Assembly: GCF_021172065.1 (NCBI RefSeq)
Contig: NZ_CP087880.1
Span: 2,022,583 to 2,086,582, forward strand
Direction of reading: 5' to 3'
From: Pseudocitrobacter corydidari
GTDB lineage: Bacteria > Pseudomonadota > Gammaproteobacteria > Enterobacterales > Enterobacteriaceae
DNA: 64,000 nucleotides
Position numbers and translations under genes: made by a program. Shown here one piece after another: positions 60,656 to 64,000 of the stretch (position 1 is its first letter; the number at the start of each line of letters is the position of its first letter). Under the pieces are notes generated by a model that did no database searches, was not told the DNA's origin, and saw only the letters and a program-made list of their open reading frames with translations.

Positions 60656-60959
60656 GACATTTCTGCCTCCCGCCTCGCCCACCCAACATTTTGTGCTAAC
60701 TTTAAGTGTAACGCTGGTTTATATTTAAGTTTTAACGCACAAATATTGCATAACTATTCTGTCAAAGGTACTATTTGCGGCCTCAATTGCTGAAAACCTT
60801 CGAGAATTTAGCAACATTTTCGTTACATAATGAGCGGGCAAAGCCGGGTTGAGCAGAAGGTTATTCTGCCTAAGCCTCCGGATACCGCAGCAACTGAGTG
60901 AGCCGCTGAACGCACGTTCAGGGTAAGTACCTACAGCTAACGCATCTTGACGAGTATCG
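60656..60959 (+). promoter_or_regulatory. artP upstream region with ARG-box-like site and leader hairpins
   Basis: TGCAT-AACT-ATTCT at 60747-60760 matches eight of ten fixed positions of the ARG box half-sites TGAAT-N4-ATTCA. Downstream, GCAGAA/TTCTGC (60853-60869) and CTGAAC/GTTCAG (60906-60921) could form leader hairpins. ArgR control of artP is reported in E. coli; here it is inferred. Confidence 0.5.
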
Positions 60960-61688
60960 ATGAGCATTAAATTAAACGGCATTAACTGCTTCTACGGCGC
61001 GCACCAGGCGCTGTTCGACATCACGCTTGAGTGCCCGCAGGGTGAAACACTGGTACTGCTGGGGCCAAGCGGCGCGGGTAAGAGCTCGCTGCTGCGCGTG
61101 CTGAATCTCCTTGAGATGCCGCGCTCCGGCACGCTGAACATCGCCGGTAATCACTTTGATTTCGCGAAAGCGCCGTCGGATAAAGCCATTCGCGAACTGC
61201 GTCAGAACGTCGGTATGGTGTTCCAGCAGTACAACCTCTGGCCGCATCTCACCGTTGTGCAAAACCTGATTGAAGCGCCCTGCCGCGTGCTGGGCCTGAG
61301 TAAAGAAAACGCGATGGCGCGCGCCGAGAAACTGCTCGAGCGTTTACGCCTGAAGCCTTACAGCGATCGTTATCCGCTGCACCTTTCGGGTGGTCAGCAA
61401 CAGCGTGTGGCGATTGCCCGCGCGCTGATGATGGAACCGCAGGTTCTGCTGTTTGATGAACCGACCGCGGCCCTCGACCCGGAAATCACCGCCCAGATCG
61501 TCAGCATTATTCGCGAACTGGCGGAAACCAACATTACACAGGTGATCGTCACTCACGAAGTGGAAGTGGCGCGTAAAACCGCCAGCCGCGTGGTGTATAT
61601 GGAAAACGGCTATATCGTCGAACAGGGCGATAACAGCTGCTTCACCCAGCCACAGACTGAAGCGTTTAAGAATTACCTTTCTCACTGA
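60960..61688 (+). CDS. artP: Arginine ABC transporter ATP-binding protein ArtP
   Basis: Cytoplasmic ATPase of the arginine importer. The length is 242 residues. Walker A is [13 protein letters not shown] (about residues 36-48), the signature is [15 protein letters not shown] and Walker B is [12 protein letters not shown], followed by the switch histidine in IVTHEVE. It is the first gene of artPIQM and has a long 5' leader. Confidence 0.98.
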   Translation: MSIKLNGINCFYGAHQALFDITLECPQGETLVLLGPSGAGKSSLLRVLNLLEMPRSGTLNIAGNHFDFAKAPSDKAIRELRQNVGMVFQQYNLWPHLTVVQNLIEAPCRVLGLSKENAMARAEKLLERLRLKPYSDRYPLHLSGGQQQRVAIARALMMEPQVLLFDEPTAALDPEITAQIVSIIRELAETNITQVIVTHEVEVARKTASRVVYMENGYIVEQGDNSCFTQPQTEAFKNYLSH

Positions 61689-61708
61689 AGAGACCCGGGA
61701 CAATGACC

Positions 61709-62440
61709 ATGAAAAAAGTACTGATTGCCGCACTTCTCGCAAGCGTAAGCCTTTCTGCTGGCGCAGCTCAGACCATCCGTTTCGCGACCGAAGCGTCCTA
61801 CCCTCCGTTCGAATCGATGGATGCGAACAACAAGATTGTGGGTTTTGACGTCGACCTGGCGAACGCGCTGTGTAAAGAGATCGATGCCACCTGCACCTTC
61901 TCCAACCAGTCTTTCGATAGCCTGATCCCGAGCCTGAAATTCCGTCGCGTTGACGCGGTAATGGCCGGGATGGACATCACGCCAGAGCGTGAAAAACAGG
62001 TTCTCTTCACCACTCCGTACTATGACAACTCAGCGCTGTTTATTGGCCAGCAGGGTAAAGTCGCCAGCATTGATGCGCTGAAAGGCAAGAAAGTGGGCGT
62101 GCAGAACGGCACCACTCACCAGAAATTCATCATGGATAAACACCCGGAAATCACCACCGTGCCTTACGATAGCTACCAGAATGCGAAGCTGGATCTGCAA
62201 AACGGTCGTATTGATGCGGTCTTCGGTGATTCTGCGGTGGTGAACGAATGGCTGAAAGCCAACGACAAACTGGCGGCCATAGGCGATAAAGTGACGGATA
62301 AAGACTACTTCGGCACCGGCCTTGGCATCGCGGTTCGTCAGGGCAACACCGAGCTGCAGCAGAAATTCAACGCAGCCCTGGAAAAAGTGAAAAAAGATGG
62401 CACTTATCAAACCATCTATAGCAAATGGTTCCAGAAGTAA
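61709..62440 (+). CDS. artI: Arginine-transporter periplasmic binding protein ArtI
   Basis: Periplasmic solute-binding protein of the polar amino acid family. A Sec signal peptide of about 19 residues ends in AGA. The mature protein begins with AQTIRFATEASYPPFE, typical of the arginine-binding group. DAVMAGMDITPERE and GTGLGIAVRQGN are ligand-binding segments. The ATG at 61709 (MKKVLIAAL) gives 243 residues, the E. coli length; an ATG six bases earlier is equally open. The paralogue ArtJ would be expected just past the right edge. Confidence 0.96.
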   Translation: MKKVLIAALLASVSLSAGAAQTIRFATEASYPPFESMDANNKIVGFDVDLANALCKEIDATCTFSNQSFDSLIPSLKFRRVDAVMAGMDITPEREKQVLFTTPYYDNSALFIGQQGKVASIDALKGKKVGVQNGTTHQKFIMDKHPEITTVPYDSYQNAKLDLQNGRIDAVFGDSAVVNEWLKANDKLAAIGDKVTDKDYFGTGLGIAVRQGNTELQQKFNAALEKVKKDGTYQTIYSKWFQK

Positions 62441-62446
62441 GATCTG

Positions 62447-63163
62447 ATGAACGAATTTTTTCCATTAGCAAGCGCCGCCGGGATGACCGTCGGCCTTGCC
62501 GTTTGTGCTCTGGTTATCGGGCTGGCGCTGGCGATGTTCTTCGCGGTATGGGAGTCTGCAAAATGGCGTCCTGTCGCGTGGATTGGCTCGGCTATCGTGA
62601 CCATTTTGCGTGGGCTGCCGGAAATTCTGGTGGTCCTGTTTATCTATTTCGGTTCCTCACAGCTGCTGCTGATGCTGTCGGACGGCTTCACGCTTAACCT
62701 TGGCGTGGTACAAATTCCGGTGCAGATGCAGATCGAAAACTTCGACGTTAGCCCGTTCCTGTGCGGCGTGATTGCGCTGTCGCTGCTTTATGCGGCCTAT
62801 GCCTCGCAAACCCTGCGCGGCGCGCTGAAAGCGGTGCCGATTGGACAATGGGAATCCGGCCAGGCGCTGGGGCTGTCGAAAGCGGCGATTTTCTTCCGTC
62901 TGGTGATGCCGCAAATGTGGCGTCATGCGCTGCCGGGGCTTGGTAACCAGTGGCTGGTGCTGCTGAAAGATACCGCGCTGGTGTCGCTGATTAGCGTGAA
63001 CGATTTAATGCTGCAAACCAAAAGTATCGCCACGCGTACGCAGGAGCCGTTTACCTGGTACATCGTCGCGGCGGCGATTTATCTGGTGATCACCCTCCTC
63101 AGCCAGTACATCCTCAAACGCATTGACCTGCGTACCACTCGCTTCGAACGGAGACCAGGCTGA
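62447..63163 (+). CDS. artQ: Arginine ABC transporter permease ArtQ
   Basis: Inner-membrane permease of the HisMQ family. The 238 residues contain about five hydrophobic helices. The EAA loop that docks on ArtP is visible as [21 protein letters not shown]. It begins six bases after the artI stop and its last base overlaps the artM start (TGATG). Confidence 0.97.
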   Translation: MNEFFPLASAAGMTVGLAVCALVIGLALAMFFAVWESAKWRPVAWIGSAIVTILRGLPEILVVLFIYFGSSQLLLMLSDGFTLNLGVVQIPVQMQIENFDVSPFLCGVIALSLLYAAYASQTLRGALKAVPIGQWESGQALGLSKAAIFFRLVMPQMWRHALPGLGNQWLVLLKDTALVSLISVNDLMLQTKSIATRTQEPFTWYIVAAAIYLVITLLSQYILKRIDLRTTRFERRPG

Positions 63164-63831
63164 TGCTCGAGTATTTACCGGAACTGATGAAAGGGCTGCA
63201 CACCAGCCTGACGCTGACCGTGGCGTCAATTGCGGTGGCGCTGATCCTGTCGCTGATTTTTACCATCATCCTGACGCTGAAAACGCCGGTGCTGGTCTGG
63301 ATCGTACGCGGTTATATCACCCTGTTTACCGGCACGCCGCTGCTGGTGCAGATCTTCCTGATTTACTACGGTCCGGGCCAGTTCCCGTCGTTGCAGGATT
63401 ATCCGGGGCTGTGGCATTTACTTTCTGAACCGTGGCTGTGCGCGTTAATCGCCCTGTCGCTGAACAGCGCCGCGTATACCACTCAGTTGTTCTACGGGGC
63501 GATCCGCGCCATTCCTGATGGGCAATGGCAATCCTGTAGCGCGTTGGGAATGAGCAAGAAAGATACGCTGGCGATTCTGCTGCCGTACGCGCTGAAACGC
63601 GCACTCTCTTCCTACTCGAACGAAGTGGTGCTGGTCTTCAAAAGTACTTCTCTGGCCTACACCATCACGCTGATGGAAGTGATGGGCCACGGGCAGTTGC
63701 TGTATGGTCGCACCTACGACGTGATGGTCTTTGGCGCGGCGGGCGTAGTCTATCTTATCGTCAACGGTCTGCTGACGTTGCTGATGCGTCTGATTGAGCG
63801 TAAAGCACTGGCATTCGAGCGCAGAAATTGA
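63163..63831 (+). CDS. artM: Arginine ABC transporter permease ArtM
   Basis: Second permease of the arginine importer, pairing with ArtQ. The 222 residues contain about five hydrophobic helices. The EAA loop is GAIRAIPDGQWQSCSALGMSK. Translation is probably coupled to artQ through the one-base overlap. A strong terminator follows. Confidence 0.97.
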   Translation: MLEYLPELMKGLHTSLTLTVASIAVALILSLIFTIILTLKTPVLVWIVRGYITLFTGTPLLVQIFLIYYGPGQFPSLQDYPGLWHLLSEPWLCALIALSLNSAAYTTQLFYGAIRAIPDGQWQSCSALGMSKKDTLAILLPYALKRALSSYSNEVVLVFKSTSLAYTITLMEVMGHGQLLYGRTYDVMVFGAAGVVYLIVNGLLTLLMRLIERKALAFERRN

Positions 63832-63862
63832 TGGCGGTGATTGCATAAAGGCACAATCATAG

Positions 63863-63896
63863 AGCGGGCAACCTTATAAGTTGTCCGCTTTTTTTT
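63863..63896 (+). terminator. Terminator after artM
   Basis: AGCGGGCAAC and GTTGTCCGCT pair with one G-T, followed by eight T. Confidence 0.88.
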
Positions 63897-63926
63897 GTAA
63901 CCAATAAAATAAAAAATCATTTTTAT

Positions 63927-63940
63927 TGCATATAAATTCA
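63927..63940 (+). promoter_or_regulatory. ARG-box-like site near the right edge
   Basis: TGCAT-ATAA-ATTCA matches nine of ten fixed positions of the ArgR half-sites. In E. coli artJ follows artM and is ArgR-repressed, so this is probably its operator. The gene itself is outside the window. Confidence 0.6.
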
Positions 63941-64000
63941 AAAACAGGCAGGATATATTCATGCCACACGCAGGGCAGCATCTTTTAATTTTGACAGACG

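Overview
The window is an ordinary-looking chromosomal segment of an enterobacterium (order Enterobacterales, close to Escherichia, Salmonella, Citrobacter and Enterobacter). Almost every protein is near-identical in length and sequence to its E. coli K-12 counterpart. Gene order follows the 19-20 minute region of that map, read from ycaI/comEC to artM. It is not E. coli itself. The clpA-infA gap is empty where K-12 has tRNA gene serW, ycaM and ycaC are missing, and a bile-acid-hydrolase-type gene with a LysR regulator sits beside pflA. I cannot fix the genus by reading alone.

Layout. 1-8.4 kb (minus strand): comEC (partial), ihfB, rpsA, cmk, ycaL, aroA, serC, ycaP. 8.4-8.9 kb: a non-coding gap that holds the most unusual item in the window, a short orphan type I-F CRISPR array with no cas genes. 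8.9-15.2 kb (plus): ycaO, then the anaerobic pyruvate formate-lyase cluster focA-pflB-pflA. 15.3-20.1 kb: a variable stretch with a LysR regulator, a divergent choloylglycine-hydrolase-family gene, ycaK, ycaN and ycaD. 20.4-32.6 kb (minus): the dmsABC dimethyl sulfoxide reductase, serS, rarA, lolA, ftsK, lrp. 33.2-39.0 kb (plus): trxB, cydD, cydC, aat, infA. 39.1-48.1 kb: clpA and clpS (minus), cspD (plus), macB and macA (minus), ybjX (plus), ybjD (minus). 48.6-58.7 kb (plus): aqpZ, ybjE/lysO, hcp, hcr, poxB, ltaE, ybjT, ybjS. 58.7-63.8 kb: amiD and ybjQ (minus), ybjP (plus) and the arginine transporter operon artPIQM (plus), ending just upstream of where artJ would be expected.

Themes. Anaerobic and nitrosative-stress metabolism is prominent: pfl, dms and hcp-hcr each have a readable FNR-type site upstream. 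Protein quality control by the N-end rule is represented three times: aat adds the destabilising residue, clpS recognises it and clpA unfolds the substrate. Envelope functions are represented by lolA, macAB, amiD, ycaL and ybjP.

The region at 8495-8642 deserves most attention. It has three 28-bp units on an exact 60-bp period, two of them matching the known type I-F repeat almost perfectly and one decayed, separated by two 32-bp spacers. It lies in the 5' region of ycaP, on the same strand. No cas gene is present anywhere in the window. All start sites and regulatory sites below were judged by eye; no searches were run.
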